64,000 nt of DNA from Konateibacter massiliensis (GTDB lineage: Bacteria; Bacillota; Clostridia; Lachnospirales; Lachnospiraceae). The translations under genes and the position numbers were made by a program. Below are positions 26,410-35,364 of the stretch, in pieces (within the stretch, counting starts at the first letter, position 1; each line of letters opens with the position of its first letter). Location: the NCBI RefSeq assembly GCF_900184995.1, contig NZ_LT860099.1:2360332-2424331 (forward strand), written 5' to 3'. The notes below the pieces were generated by a model, which was given only the letters and a program-made list of their open reading frames with translations, did not search any database and was not told where the DNA came from.

Positions 26410-27435
26410 TCAATTTAGAAAACACTTCATGCCATTAAGGTCTGAACCATCTCCAAAAATTTCCTTCAAAAAACTCCATTTTGCTTTATTCTGCGCCGCG
26501 AGCGTTTCCAGCTTCTCAATATTTTTAACAGGTGTCCATGCCTTATTCGAATTATAATAATGGTTGGCAATCTTCCAAAATTTTTCGGGATAAATAAAGC
26601 GAATTAACAGATTTTCTAATTCGTCTGTACTCAGCCTCTTTATTTCGTGGTAAGCCTCAAGCATTTCCCTGCCCAAGCTGATTTCCCAATTATTTTTCTC
26701 CAATATTTTTCTCATAAAATTATATAAATCCGAAATCTGAGGTCCAATTCGGCATTTGTCAAAGTTCGTGATAACCGGAAGCTGTTTGCTCACCAGGATA
26801 TTATGGTGGTTGTAATCACCGTGACATACCGTTTTTTTAGTAAGTGCCTCCTTTAGCAGTTTTTCGTAATTGGACGACTTTAAGCGCTCTACCGCTGCAA
26901 TTGAGTCCTTTTGGAACATATCAAATACATTGATAAAGCATATTTCATAATCCGTTTTCTTATTTTTATCTCGCACAAAGTTTCTTACCTTTTTCAGCTC
27001 CTTATTGTGCTTCTCAAATTCCTGTGTTAAATCCTCGCACCTATGATTCGGGGGAAAATCATAGTCTGGCACTACCATCTTTTCGTGCAGCATTGCCAGC
27101 AGCTTAACAGCCAGCAGAATTTCACTCCTGTTTCTGACGTCAATTTCCCGCCCCTCATACCATTCCTTCACAACATACAACGCCTCGTCCTTGTCCTTTG
27201 TCACCAGTTCCCCATTTAAATTTTCCACGAAATAATCTATATGAAAAAACTCCGAATCCTTGAGTAAATTCTTGACCCTGTTCTGAAATTCCACTTTTGA
27301 ACCTTGAAACCCTACTTCCTTCACAAGCTTTAATCCTTTGTCCGTCTCACAGATAATACTTTGACGCCCCTTATATGTGCGGATCACATTGATATCATAT
27401 TGTTCCCATATTAAAAGTTCTTTTTCACTCACCAC
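26410..27435 (-). CDS. CotS/YutH-type protein (aminoglycoside phosphotransferase fold)
   Basis: 341 residues. VCHGDYNHHNILV at about 208-220 is the Brenner-type catalytic loop (HGDxxxxN), and VITNFDKCRIGP is the metal-binding loop, with Asn-Phe-Asp where kinases have Asp-Phe-Asp. These match the CotS/YutH spore coat kinases. The coat association would be in keeping with yabP/yabQ in the window but is inferred. The start is a GTG with GGGGGA upstream. A low-complexity-free, charged N domain precedes the kinase fold. Confidence 0.82.
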   Translation of the reverse strand: MVSEKELLIWEQYDINVIRTYKGRQSIICETDKGLKLVKEVGFQGSKVEFQNRVKNLLKDSEFFHIDYFVENLNGELVTKDKDEALYVVKEWYEGREIDVRNRSEILLAVKLLAMLHEKMVVPDYDFPPNHRCEDLTQEFEKHNKELKKVRNFVRDKNKKTDYEICFINVFDMFQKDSIAAVERLKSSNYEKLLKEALTKKTVCHGDYNHHNILVSKQLPVITNFDKCRIGPQISDLYNFMRKILEKNNWEISLGREMLEAYHEIKRLSTDELENLLIRFIYPEKFWKIANHYYNSNKAWTPVKNIEKLETLAAQNKAKWSFLKEIFGDGSDLNGMKCFLN

Positions 27436-27517
27436 AGATTCCCCCTATTCCATATTCTTTTCTATCTTATGTATGGTTTAGAGGAATTATGATAAGTGGA
27501 AATCTACTCTTAATGAA

Positions 27518-27592
27518 AAGTGTGAGCTTGCTCACACTTCGCGCCCGAGCGGGTTGCGAAGTAACTACTTCCCCTCCGCGAGGTGCACAGAA
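27518..27592. repeat. mosaic intergenic repeat, copy A3
   Basis: Carries the AAGTGTGAGCTTGCTCACACTT hairpin (about 27518-27539), the CGAGCGGGTTGC block, AACTACTTC and GCGAGGTGC, but lacks the type C palindrome. It is followed about 65 nt later by repeat B1. Together they fill the 312-nt gap between the CotS-like gene and cca. Confidence 0.75.
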
Positions 27593-27656
27593 CAAAGCGA
27601 ATAAGTCCGCATTAACTCCCTAATCCCTCACTCATGAGGGACTTGACCGCTTTGTC

Positions 27657-27708
27657 GCGCCGAATGCAGCCACGTAGTGACATCTCCCATTTGCATTCGT
27701 TCGCATAA
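27657..27708. repeat. intergenic repeat B1
   Basis: 52 nt sharing 44 positions with 30581-30632. The 7-bp arms GAATGCA and TGCATTC can form a stem. It ends in the same GCATAA found in the A modules. Confidence 0.75.
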
Positions 27709-27710
27709 AA

Positions 27711-27752
27711 AATAGGTTACAGCTTAACCTAACGTTCAAACTGTAACCTATT
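27711..27752 (-). terminator. terminator of cca
   Basis: Perfect 12-bp arms AATAGGTTACAG (27711-27722) and complement (27741-27752) with an 18-nt loop, followed on the minus strand by TTTTTT. It overlaps the cca stop codon. Confidence 0.8.
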
Positions 27753-29094
27753 CTTTCATTTTAATCGCCTTCGAAATCAAATACGGATAATTGTTATGTT
27801 TTGGTTCCTCTATGACATCAAGCAACAGGGTATTCAAAATGACTCCCATCTGCTTTCCCGGCTTGATGCCGTTGTCAATCAGGTCTTGTCCGGTAACTGC
27901 CAAAGTTTTTAAGGAAACGCACTCTTTGTCCTGCAAAATTTCATGGTAAAGCTTCTCAACCGTCTCGATATTGAGGAGCTTTTCCGCTCTCTTATATTCG
28001 CTCTGCGCCATCGTATCGGCGCGCTTTACCTTTAAAAGCTCAAGAAAACTGTCCTCGCCTACCTTATTCATCGCACGCCGCACAGCTTTCTTTCGGCTGT
28101 CAATATCCGTGTCATGATATTTAATCAGAAGGCAAACCTTATTCATCGTGTCATTATCAAACCGAAGCCTCTTTAAAATCTGTCTGGCTATCTCGACGCT
28201 AAAATCAGGATGACCGTAAAAGTGGTCGACCCCCTTCTCGTCAGTCGTCCTCGTATCGGGCTTTGCCACATCATGAAAAAGCATAGCAAGTCTGAGTGCC
28301 TTGCTGTTCTCAATCTGCTCAACTGCCTTTATCGTATGTTCACCTACATTGTAGAGGTGGTGAGGATTGTTTTGAGGGCATTCCATCATCTTATCGAATT
28401 CGGGAAGTATCACCTTCGTGATTCCGGTCTCATATGCCATCAAAAGTCTGTCAGGGTTCTTTGAAACAAGCAGCTTGACAAGCTCTACCTGAATTCGCTC
28501 CGCGCTGATATGCTCTAAATTAGCCGCCAGCTTTTGAACTGCCTGCCTTGTCTTTTCCTCAATTTGAAAGCCAAGCTGTGCAGAAAAACGAACTGCCCTT
28601 AAAATCCGAAGTGCATCTTCACGAAAACGGTCCTCTGCATTTCCCACACAGCGGATAATGCCGCGTTTCAAATCCTCTATTCCGCCGAACTCATCCACAA
28701 TGCCGCTCACGTCATTGTATGCCATCGCATTTACGGTAAAATCCCTGCGTTTTAAGTCCTCAACCAGACTTCTTGTGAAGGAAACACTTTTGGGATGCCT
28801 TCCGTCCTCATATTCACCGTCGATTCGGTAGGTTGTCACCTCAAACCCTTCACGCTCCAGCATAACCGTGACGGTTCCGTGCGCAATTCCGGTATCAATG
28901 GTACGGAAAAATATTTCTTTTACCTCTTCGGGTGTTGCGGACGTCGTAATATCCCAATCATCAGGAATTCTGCCCAGAACACTGTCACGGACACAGCCGC
29001 CTACCGCGTAGGCTTCGTATCCGTTTTCCAGTAATTTATTGATAATAATCTTTACTTTTGGGGGAAGTTCTATTCTCACTCTATCACCACTCAT
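27748..29094 (-). CDS. cca: CCA tRNA nucleotidyltransferase
   Basis: 448 residues, class II. The nucleotidyltransferase loop GGCVRDSVLGRIPDDWDITT at 32-51 includes the metal-binding DWD (46-48). The RRDFTVNAMAYN motif and the SAERIQVELVKLL base-recognition segment follow. An HD domain, LFHDVAKPDTR, is in the C-terminal half, placing it with the long HD-containing type found in Clostridia. The ATG is 4 nt downstream of the proS stop, so the two are cotranscribed. It adds or repairs the 3'-CCA of tRNAs. The tRNA-Met here also lacks an encoded CCA. Confidence 0.95.
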   Translation of the reverse strand: MSGDRVRIELPPKVKIIINKLLENGYEAYAVGGCVRDSVLGRIPDDWDITTSATPEEVKEIFFRTIDTGIAHGTVTVMLEREGFEVTTYRIDGEYEDGRHPKSVSFTRSLVEDLKRRDFTVNAMAYNDVSGIVDEFGGIEDLKRGIIRCVGNAEDRFREDALRILRAVRFSAQLGFQIEEKTRQAVQKLAANLEHISAERIQVELVKLLVSKNPDRLLMAYETGITKVILPEFDKMMECPQNNPHHLYNVGEHTIKAVEQIENSKALRLAMLFHDVAKPDTRTTDEKGVDHFYGHPDFSVEIARQILKRLRFDNDTMNKVCLLIKYHDTDIDSRKKAVRRAMNKVGEDSFLELLKVKRADTMAQSEYKRAEKLLNIETVEKLYHEILQDKECVSLKTLAVTGQDLIDNGIKPGKQMGVILNTLLLDVIEEPKHNNYPYLISKAIKMKE

Positions 29095-29097
29095 TTT

Positions 29098-30537
29098 TTA
29101 GTATGCTTTACCCCAGTATACTAATTTTTTTGCATCTTTTCCACAACAAACGCATTTTTCTGAAATAGTTTCCTGCTCAAACGGCATACAGCGGGAGGTT
29201 GCCGATGTGTCTTCCTTGATTTTATTCTCACAAGCCTCGTCACCGCACCACATCGCTTTTACAAAGCCAGGCTTTGTCTCCAGAATTTCCTTAAATTCCT
29301 CATAGGCCGCAGCCGAATAGGTATGTGCCTCTCTGTGCGTTCTCGCCCTTTCAAGCAAATCATGCTGCATTGCGCCCAATATCTCTGCCACCTTCTGATT
29401 CAACTCTTCAAAGGAAACCACTGTTTTCTCTCTCGTATCACGTCTCACAACAACACACTGGCCTGCCTCGATGTCCTTTGGTCCAACTTCCACACGAACC
29501 GGGATTCCTCTCATCTCTGCCTCCGAGAATTTCCAACCCGGACTCTTATCGGTCTCATCCACTTTTACGCGGAAGCCATTGTTTAAAAGCTGTTCCTTTA
29601 ACTCGGAAGCCTTTTCCAATACGCCCTCTTTTTTCTGCTGAATCGGAATAATCATCACCTGCGTCGGTGCAATCTTAGGCGGAAGAACAAGACCGCTGTT
29701 GTCCCCATGTACCATGATAATTGCGCCAATCAGTCTTGTTGTCATACCCCATGAGGTCTGATGTACATACTGAAGTTTATTTTCTTTGTCTGTATACTGA
29801 ATACCGAATGCCTTTGCAAAACCGTCTCCAAAGTTATGGCTTGTTCCTGACTGCAATGCTTTCCCATCGTGCATCAGTGCTTCAATTGTGTAGGTAGACT
29901 CCGCACCGGCAAACTTTTCCTTATCGGTCTTCTTGCCCTTAATTACCGGCATTGCAAGCACGTTTTCACAGAAGTCTGCATAGAGGTTTAACATCTGTAT
30001 CGTTCTCTCCTCTGATTCCTCCTCCGTTGCATGAGCGGTATGTCCTTCCTGCCACAAAAATTCTCTGGAGCGAAGGAACGGTCTTGTTGTCTTTTCCCAG
30101 CGTACAACGGAACACCACTGATTGTAAAGTCTCGGCAAATCTCTGTGAGACTGAATATCCTTTGCGTAGAAATCACAGAACAATGTCTCTGAAGTCGGTC
30201 TCACACACATTCTCTCCTGTAAAGGTTCCAAGCCGCCATGTGTCACCCATGCCACCTCCGGTGCAAAGCCTTCCACATGGTCTTTTTCTACCTGAAGCAA
30301 GCTTTCCGGTATGAACATCGGCATATATACGTTTTCTACTCCTGTTGCTTTGAAGCGGGCATCCAGCTCCTTTTGAATATTTTCCCATATAGCATACCCA
30401 GCCGGTTTGATTACCATACAGCCCTTTACGCTGGAATAATCAATCAGCTCTGCCTTTTTTACCACGTCCGTGTACCACTGTGCAAAATCCTCTTCCATTG
30501 AGGTGATTGCTTCTACTAATTTCTTGTCGTTTGACAT
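29098..30537 (-). CDS. proS: prolyl-tRNA synthetase, type 3 (archaeal/eukaryotic form)
   Basis: 479 residues. Class II motifs are present: [26 protein letters not shown]-type motif 2 region, and TSHNFGDGF. The C-terminal domain has two pairs of cysteines (CGDEAC and CVCCG), the zinc-binding tail of the shorter type 3 enzyme, and ends in Tyr. No YbaK-like editing insertion is seen. The frame extends to 30630, but the GAAAGGAGC site selects the ATG at 30537. A proline T-box lies upstream and cca follows by 3 nt. Confidence 0.96.
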   Translation of the reverse strand: MSNDKKLVEAITSMEEDFAQWYTDVVKKAELIDYSSVKGCMVIKPAGYAIWENIQKELDARFKATGVENVYMPMFIPESLLQVEKDHVEGFAPEVAWVTHGGLEPLQERMCVRPTSETLFCDFYAKDIQSHRDLPRLYNQWCSVVRWEKTTRPFLRSREFLWQEGHTAHATEEESEERTIQMLNLYADFCENVLAMPVIKGKKTDKEKFAGAESTYTIEALMHDGKALQSGTSHNFGDGFAKAFGIQYTDKENKLQYVHQTSWGMTTRLIGAIIMVHGDNSGLVLPPKIAPTQVMIIPIQQKKEGVLEKASELKEQLLNNGFRVKVDETDKSPGWKFSEAEMRGIPVRVEVGPKDIEAGQCVVVRRDTREKTVVSFEELNQKVAEILGAMQHDLLERARTHREAHTYSAAAYEEFKEILETKPGFVKAMWCGDEACENKIKEDTSATSRCMPFEQETISEKCVCCGKDAKKLVYWGKAY

Positions 30538-30580
30538 CTTTTTGCTCCTTTCATAATTGAGTGCGCATAATATTTTTTTT

Positions 30581-30632
30581 GCGCCAAATGCAGTCACGTA
30601 GTGACATCCTCCGCTTGCATTCGTGTGCATAA
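30581..30632. repeat. intergenic repeat B2
   Basis: Second copy of repeat B (44 of 52 identical to 27657-27708). It lies between the T-box and proS, thus inside the transcribed proS leader. Confidence 0.75.
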
Positions 30633-30640
30633 TATTTTTT

Positions 30641-30676
30641 ATATCCTAGGAAATCCGAAGGAATTTCCTGGGATAT
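30641..30676. repeat. intergenic palindrome, type C (copy C3)
   Basis: ATATCC(T)AGGAAAT and ATTTCCTGGGATAT arms with a CCGAAGGA centre. It is homologous to the palindromes at 20087-20128 and 24929-24953, and directly abuts the T-box terminator. Confidence 0.7.
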
Positions 30677-30677
30677 A

Positions 30678-30921
30678 AAAAAGCCTTCCAATCCCTAAAA
30701 AAGGGACCGAAAGGCTTATATCGGCGGTACCACCCTGATTAGCTGTAAAAACAGCTCTCCTCAAATTCTTTATCGCAGAATATACGCTATACTTTCATAT
30801 AGAGCTCCAAGGCAGGTTCCACAAGTTCCAAGCAAGAGTCTCACACCAATCAACTCTCTCTCTGATCTTTTTCCTTCTGTACTAATCCTTATCAACGCCG
30901 TTTCACATTGTTTATTCTTTA
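30678..30921 (-). promoter_or_regulatory. T-box riboswitch (proline) controlling proS-cca
   Basis: The antiterminator sequence AGGGTGGTACCGCCGATATAAGCC is complete on the minus strand (key block GGTGGTACCGC at about 30724-30734). The terminator stem AAGCCTTTCGGTCCC with its complement is at 30681-30717, followed by TTTTTT. A stem I with AACCTGCCTTGGAGC offers CCU (Pro) as the specifier. Uncharged tRNA-Pro would favour antitermination. It lies directly upstream of proS, with repeats B2 and C3 in the remaining leader. Confidence 0.9.
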
Positions 30922-30927
30922 TGATGT

Positions 30928-30956
30928 ATTCTATGCTATCCGGCTCATTTTGTCAA
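30928..30956 (-). promoter_or_regulatory. promoter of the proS T-box transcript
   Basis: TTGACA (30951-30956), exactly 17 nt, TAGAAT (30928-30933) on the minus strand, just before the T-box. Confidence 0.8.
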
Positions 30957-30999
30957 CCCGCTCTGTCAGCGTTTTTTCTAATCTAATAAATATAGACCA

Positions 31000-31974
31000 T
31001 TACAAATTAAAAGCCTTTCTAAATTCACTGGGCGTAATCCCATGTACTGCCTTAAACGCAGAAGTGAATTTTGATTGATTCTGATAGCCGCATTGCTCCG
31101 CAATATTATGGATACTCAAATGATCTGCCCCTAATAACTGCATTGCACGTTTCATTTTTTCAATACGGATATAATCATAAAGTGAAACTCCGTACAAATT
31201 TCGAAAGCTGTTTCTAAGCTTACTTTCGCTCATTTGCGCAAGTTTACACATTTCGGTTATACCGGGTGCGTTTAGTATATCGTTATCCAAAGCAACCTTT
31301 ACTTTATAGATCTTCTGTTCATTTTCCCAATTCACGTAATGGACACGACTTCTCCTTCTTATGGGTTCTTCCGGATAGTTTTGCGCGATTGCAGACAGCA
31401 ACAGAGTTACCATGCTTTCAAGGCCTAATAAAGGAAAATCTGCATTTCGTACCGCCCAGCGGATTTGTTCTAAAATCAGCATGATATACGGTGTATTATA
31501 ATGCTGGGATTTCCAATTAACAGCATCTTCAACATGAAATATCGGTGCATTTTCACGTCCCTGCAACACCTTTTCAATAAAATCTTCAAAAATAAGTACG
31601 CTTGTAAAACATGCATGTACACCTTTTGGGAACACAAAACTAAATGGTTTTTGAGGATTTATAATAACATGAGTCATCGGTGTCAGCTTTTGAGGCAATT
31701 TACCCTGCTGAGAAATTGTGATATCGCCGCAATCGATACAGAAAATCCACATGGCTGGCTTGCTTACATTGATTTTGTGCCGTATTTGCTTTGTGGGAGT
31801 AAACCAGGCACTTGCTGTAAACACACCTTCGGCAGGATGCATTTCATGAATCCAGCCCTGTTCCCAACTTGGAGGAAAATGGTAAATAAGACCATTACCG
31901 ATTGGTCGTGTAGCTAACCTATGCTCCTTTGCCAAAGCTCCCCAACCCAAAGTATATATTTCCGTTTCATTCAT
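31000..31974 (-). CDS. AraC-family regulator, PchR/YbtA-like
   Basis: 324 residues from the ATG at 31974, which has AGGAGG at 6 nt. The C-terminal 100 residues carry two HTH units: ITEMCKLAQMSESKLRNSF and IHNIAEQCGYQNQSKFTSAFKAVHGITPSEFRK. The N-terminal 200 residues are a beta-rich sensor domain, as in the siderophore-sensing PchR/YbtA group. The gene diverges from a siderophore-type binding protein gene at 32287, which is its likely target. The gap holds a promoter with a palindrome for that gene. Confidence 0.9.
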   Translation of the reverse strand: MNETEIYTLGWGALAKEHRLATRPIGNGLIYHFPPSWEQGWIHEMHPAEGVFTASAWFTPTKQIRHKINVSKPAMWIFCIDCGDITISQQGKLPQKLTPMTHVIINPQKPFSFVFPKGVHACFTSVLIFEDFIEKVLQGRENAPIFHVEDAVNWKSQHYNTPYIMLILEQIRWAVRNADFPLLGLESMVTLLLSAIAQNYPEEPIRRRSRVHYVNWENEQKIYKVKVALDNDILNAPGITEMCKLAQMSESKLRNSFRNLYGVSLYDYIRIEKMKRAMQLLGADHLSIHNIAEQCGYQNQSKFTSAFKAVHGITPSEFRKAFNL

Positions 31975-32171
31975 ACGACACCTCCTTACATTTATTAAAA
32001 GCAATATAGCACAAGCCTATTACTATTTCAATTTATTTTTACTCCAATCTGTTTTAGTCTTGCTCCAAATCAGTTAACAGCTTATTATAAAACTATCTAT
32101 TAGCCTTATAATATAGCCCATTCTATAATTATCTTATATTTTTAACTTCCCAATATATTGTCTAACAGCAT

Positions 32172-32223
32172 TTGACATTGCTGATTTTAAATGCTAGACT
32201 TTACTGGGTTAGATAAGACTAAC
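32172..32223 (+). promoter_or_regulatory. promoter and GTTAG-N6-CTAAC operator of the binding lipoprotein gene
   Basis: TTGACA (32172-32177), 17 nt, TAGACT (32195-32200) on the plus strand. The palindrome GTTAGATAAGACTAAC (32208-32223) begins about where transcription starts. The same palindrome class precedes the ABC pair at 4170-4185. Confidence 0.6.
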
Positions 32224-32286
32224 TCCAATTTATCATGGTAGGCGCGCCAAGACAAATATCGATTTTATAAAAAAGGAGACTTAAAT

Positions 32287-33246
32287 ATGAAAAAAAACCT
32301 ATACATAAAAGCAATTGCGTCATTATCTGCACTTGCAATCGTTGCAGTAGGACTTACAGGCTGCGCAGGCAACAAAGCTGATACATCCGCCTCTTCTCAA
32401 TCAACTTCATCAACTGAAGCTGCGGATGCAGAAACGGAGAATAATAGTACAAAAATCGTGAGTACCGTTATGGGTGATGTAGAAGTGCCGGTAAATCCCC
32501 AAAGAGTGATTGCCACCTATGGTATGGGTGATGTCATTGCGCTTGGAGTTATTCCGGTAGCTACCTATGACGTTACAGGCACCGCATACGAAAAAGAAGT
32601 GGAGCAACTACCGGTATGGGACGGTTTTGAGTCCGAAGAAATTATGTCCTATGATCCTGACCTAATTCTTGTTGTAAATCAGGAACAATATGATGAAGCA
32701 TCCAAAATTGCACCGACTATTCTCATTCCTTTCACCGAGCTTTCCATGGAGGAGCGAATTACCTTCCTAGGTGAGATTCTTGGCAAGGAAGAGGAAGCAA
32801 AAGCAGCTCTTTCTGATTTTGAGGGAAAAATTAACAACGCAAAGGCTGAAATGGAGACTATGGGAATTGCTGACAGCACCTTTAGTATTTTTGAAGCCAG
32901 CGAGAACGGTATTTGGGTATATGGTGATAAATGGGGGCGTGGCGGAGACATCCTCTATAGCCACTTAAAATTAAATGCACCGGAAGTTATTCAAAGTGAA
33001 ATAATCGGAAAAGATCAGTATCGAGATGTTTCTTTGGAAGCAATAAATGATTACGCCGGTGATTTCATTGTATTCAGCGGTAATTTAGGTGATTTGGAAG
33101 ATAACCCTGTATGGAATTCAATACCGGCTGTAAAAGACGGTAAAATCATTCCCATAGATTTTACACTTTTCTATGATATTGATATTTATTCTTCAAATGT
33201 TCAATTAGATTATCTTATGGAAAAATTAAAAGAAATAACACAATAA
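32287..33246 (+). CDS. siderophore ABC transporter substrate-binding lipoprotein, orphan
   Basis: 319 residues. The signal peptide ends in lipobox LTGC with Cys 26, followed by a Ser/Thr-rich linker. The body is the FecB/FatB periplasmic-binding type III fold: NPQRVIATYGMGDVIALGVIPVATYD (about 73-98), SYDPDLILVVNQEQYDEA, and FSGNLGDLEDNPVWNSIPAVKDGK. It binds ferric-siderophore or heme-like cargo outside the membrane. No permease or ATPase gene is adjacent, which is unusual for a FecB-type protein. AAGGAG lies before the ATG. The divergent AraC gene is upstream. Confidence 0.93.
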   Translation: MKKNLYIKAIASLSALAIVAVGLTGCAGNKADTSASSQSTSSTEAADAETENNSTKIVSTVMGDVEVPVNPQRVIATYGMGDVIALGVIPVATYDVTGTAYEKEVEQLPVWDGFESEEIMSYDPDLILVVNQEQYDEASKIAPTILIPFTELSMEERITFLGEILGKEEEAKAALSDFEGKINNAKAEMETMGIADSTFSIFEASENGIWVYGDKWGRGGDILYSHLKLNAPEVIQSEIIGKDQYRDVSLEAINDYAGDFIVFSGNLGDLEDNPVWNSIPAVKDGKIIPIDFTLFYDIDIYSSNVQLDYLMEKLKEITQ

Positions 33247-33277
33247 TATAGTGCTGGTTCACTGGTACATTTATCTC

Positions 33278-33301
33278 CGGCGCCGATTCGTTTCGGCGCT
33301 G
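33278..33301 (+). terminator. possible terminator hairpin after the binding lipoprotein gene
   Basis: GCGCCGA-TTCGTT-TCGGCGC stem of 7 bp without a strong T-run. It is a weak candidate. Confidence 0.35.
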
Positions 33302-33346
33302 TTGATATATGTTTATTTACAATCATGGAGCAATCTTTCTTTTTAC

Positions 33347-34018
33347 TTAGATAAGTGTTGCATATGGCCCAAACATTTCATGAACCGGTGCCGCTTGAAA
33401 CGTCATAACTTCCTTGGTTACGGGATGCGTCAGCACAAGCTTATAGGCGCAAAGGGCAGGGTTCACCCCTCTTTGCCCGGCAAATTCCTTGTTGTACTTG
33501 GTATCGCCCCACAGAGGCAGTCCGGCATTTGCCATCTGCACCCGTATCTGATGATGCCTGCCCGTAAACAACTCAATTTCTGCCAGAGAAATTCCATCTC
33601 TGCTACCCAGTATCTTATAGAAAAGCTCGCTTCTTTTTGCCTGTGGGTTTCCCTTTTTCACCACAGCAGAAGTATTTGTCTTTCCGTTTTTCAGCAGATA
33701 ATCCTCCAGCTTTTTCTCCTGCTCCTTGGGTGTTCCGCATAAAAGTGCAAGGTAGTATTTTTTCATTTCACCCTGGCTTATCTGCCTGCTAAGCGCTGCC
33801 GCGGCTTCCTTTGTCTTGGCAAATACCAAAATACCCTCGACCGGCTGGTCTAAACGATGCACAACGCCGATGTAGGAATCATTTTCCCGCTCCTGCCTGT
33901 ACGTTCTTAGCTGGCTTACCATGTCAATTTCACCGATTTTTGCGGTTTCTACCGCTATACCCGACTGTTTTTGAACGATTATAATCGATTTATCCTCATA
34001 AGTTGTTTTAATATTCAT
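33347..34018 (-). CDS. RluA-family pseudouridine synthase
   Basis: 223 residues from the ATG at 34018 (a longer frame to 34093 has no site as good). The catalytic Asp is in HRLDQPVEGILVFAKT; the family consensus is HRLDxxTSG, so this is a subgroup with Pro-Val-Glu-Gly. LFTGRHHQIRVQMANAGLPLWGDTKY is the second hallmark. No S4 domain is present at the N terminus. It isomerises uridine in rRNA or tRNA; the target base is not predictable from sequence. It overlaps the tail of the binding lipoprotein region only by converging transcription. Confidence 0.9.
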   Translation of the reverse strand: MNIKTTYEDKSIIIVQKQSGIAVETAKIGEIDMVSQLRTYRQERENDSYIGVVHRLDQPVEGILVFAKTKEAAAALSRQISQGEMKKYYLALLCGTPKEQEKKLEDYLLKNGKTNTSAVVKKGNPQAKRSELFYKILGSRDGISLAEIELFTGRHHQIRVQMANAGLPLWGDTKYNKEFAGQRGVNPALCAYKLVLTHPVTKEVMTFQAAPVHEMFGPYATLI

Positions 34019-34192
34019 GTTTATTACCCAAATTCCTTTATTTTTCACCAATGTCTTGAAAAAAATACCTTGGTATGATAACATATTTTTCACACGCTAT
34101 AGACTTTTTATTTTATTGCACATCAAGATTTAGCTTTCCCTATTATACAAGCGTTTTTAGATAGATTCAATATAGAATCACAGGAGTATACA

Positions 34193-35263
34193 ATGAGATA
34201 TATCCCCATTCATAATATTCATCCCGGGATGTTACTTGGAAAGACAATTTTTAATAGTAACGGCACCAAACTATTAAATCAAGGCAGCCTTATCACAAGT
34301 GAACATTTGGAGCGCATTACGGCCTTAGGATATCCAGGCTTGTACATTGATGACGAGCTGTCAAAGGAATTAACACTCAACACCGAGCTTATCGATACCA
34401 TCAAAATCGAAGCCGTTCAGTCATTGAAAAATCTGTTTATCTCTCCTTCCGCGGATTCTGCATCTTATCAGGACGAAATAAACTTTTTATCTTCCAGCCT
34501 AACTAAAATTATAGATGAAATAACGTTGAATTCCGACGTCATTGCCAATATGGTTGATTTGAAAATTTATGATGATTACACTTATTTTCACAGCATTAAC
34601 GTCTCCATTCTGGCATTAATCATCGGAAATTCTTTGCGGCTTCAGAAAAAGACTCTGATACAGCTTGGTATGGCCGCCATGCTGCATGATATCGGCAAAA
34701 AGTTTACTCCTATTGAGATTTTGTCAAAACCGGGAAAACTGACTGACGAGGAGTTCACCATTATCAAGGAACACCCTTACAATGGCTACCAGTTTATTAA
34801 GGACAATTTCCCTACAATTTCTGCTACCGCTTATGTAGGAATACTGCAGCACCACGAGCGCTATGACGGCTCAGGCTATCCTTGCGGTACAAAAGCTCAG
34901 GATATTTCCCTGTTCGGTCGTATTTTAGCCGTTTGTGACGTATATGATGCACTTGTCTCTGAGCGTCCTTATCATAAGCCTCATCTTCCTTCCGAGGCAC
35001 TGGAATTTATTCAGGGCGGCTCCGGCACCATGTTTGATCCTGCCATCGTGCTTGCCTTCAGCTACAAAATAGCCTCCTATCCACTCGGCACGGCTGTTGA
35101 GCTCAGCAACGGCGAAATTGGCATTGTTGTCAAAAACTATGAAGAATTTAATACCCGTCCAAAAGTAAAAATCATTAAAAACAATGTAGTTTCTCATTAT
35201 ATCGATTTAAAGTCTGACTATGATGCCCGTAATATTACGATTGTAGGTATTACCACTATTTAA
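34193..35263 (+). CDS. HD-GYP domain protein (probable c-di-GMP phosphodiesterase)
   Basis: 356 residues. A DUF3391-like N-terminal part (IPIHNIHPGMLLGKTIFNSNG) is followed by an HD-GYP domain: AAMLHDIGKKFTPIEILSKPG, IIKEHPYNGYQF, and HHERYDGSGYPCG, with the second-shell HD and GYP residues all present. Such proteins hydrolyse c-di-GMP. A C-terminal tail of about 80 residues contains an RNA/PilZ-unlike beta region. No GGDEF protein is in this window. It may relate to the chemotaxis receptor gene at 37.3 kb. Confidence 0.93.
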   Translation: MRYIPIHNIHPGMLLGKTIFNSNGTKLLNQGSLITSEHLERITALGYPGLYIDDELSKELTLNTELIDTIKIEAVQSLKNLFISPSADSASYQDEINFLSSSLTKIIDEITLNSDVIANMVDLKIYDDYTYFHSINVSILALIIGNSLRLQKKTLIQLGMAAMLHDIGKKFTPIEILSKPGKLTDEEFTIIKEHPYNGYQFIKDNFPTISATAYVGILQHHERYDGSGYPCGTKAQDISLFGRILAVCDVYDALVSERPYHKPHLPSEALEFIQGGSGTMFDPAIVLAFSYKIASYPLGTAVELSNGEIGIVVKNYEEFNTRPKVKIIKNNVVSHYIDLKSDYDARNITIVGITTI

Positions 35264-35318
35264 AAACATTACATATGCTTACTCGAAAGAAACATAATCT
35301 ATTCTTTTGTATTTTTTA

Positions 35319-35364
35319 ACAAAACACTTTAAATGATTTTTATAGATCACTTAAAGTGTTTTTT
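35319..35364. terminator. bidirectional terminator between HD-GYP gene and the XRE gene
   Basis: AAAACACTTTAAATGAT and ATCACTTAAAGTGTTTTT arms (one mismatch), with T runs on both strands. It separates the two converging genes, overlapping the 3' end of the XRE gene. Confidence 0.85.

Noticed and set aside
27711-27752. DtxR-like box (TTAGGTTAAGC) at the end of cca
   Set aside because: It is the loop of a perfect 12-bp terminator hairpin at the 3' end of the gene, not a promoter element.
33251-33742. 163-codon plus-strand frame after the binding lipoprotein gene
   Set aside because: Overlaps the RluA-type gene on the other strand, which has clear catalytic motifs.
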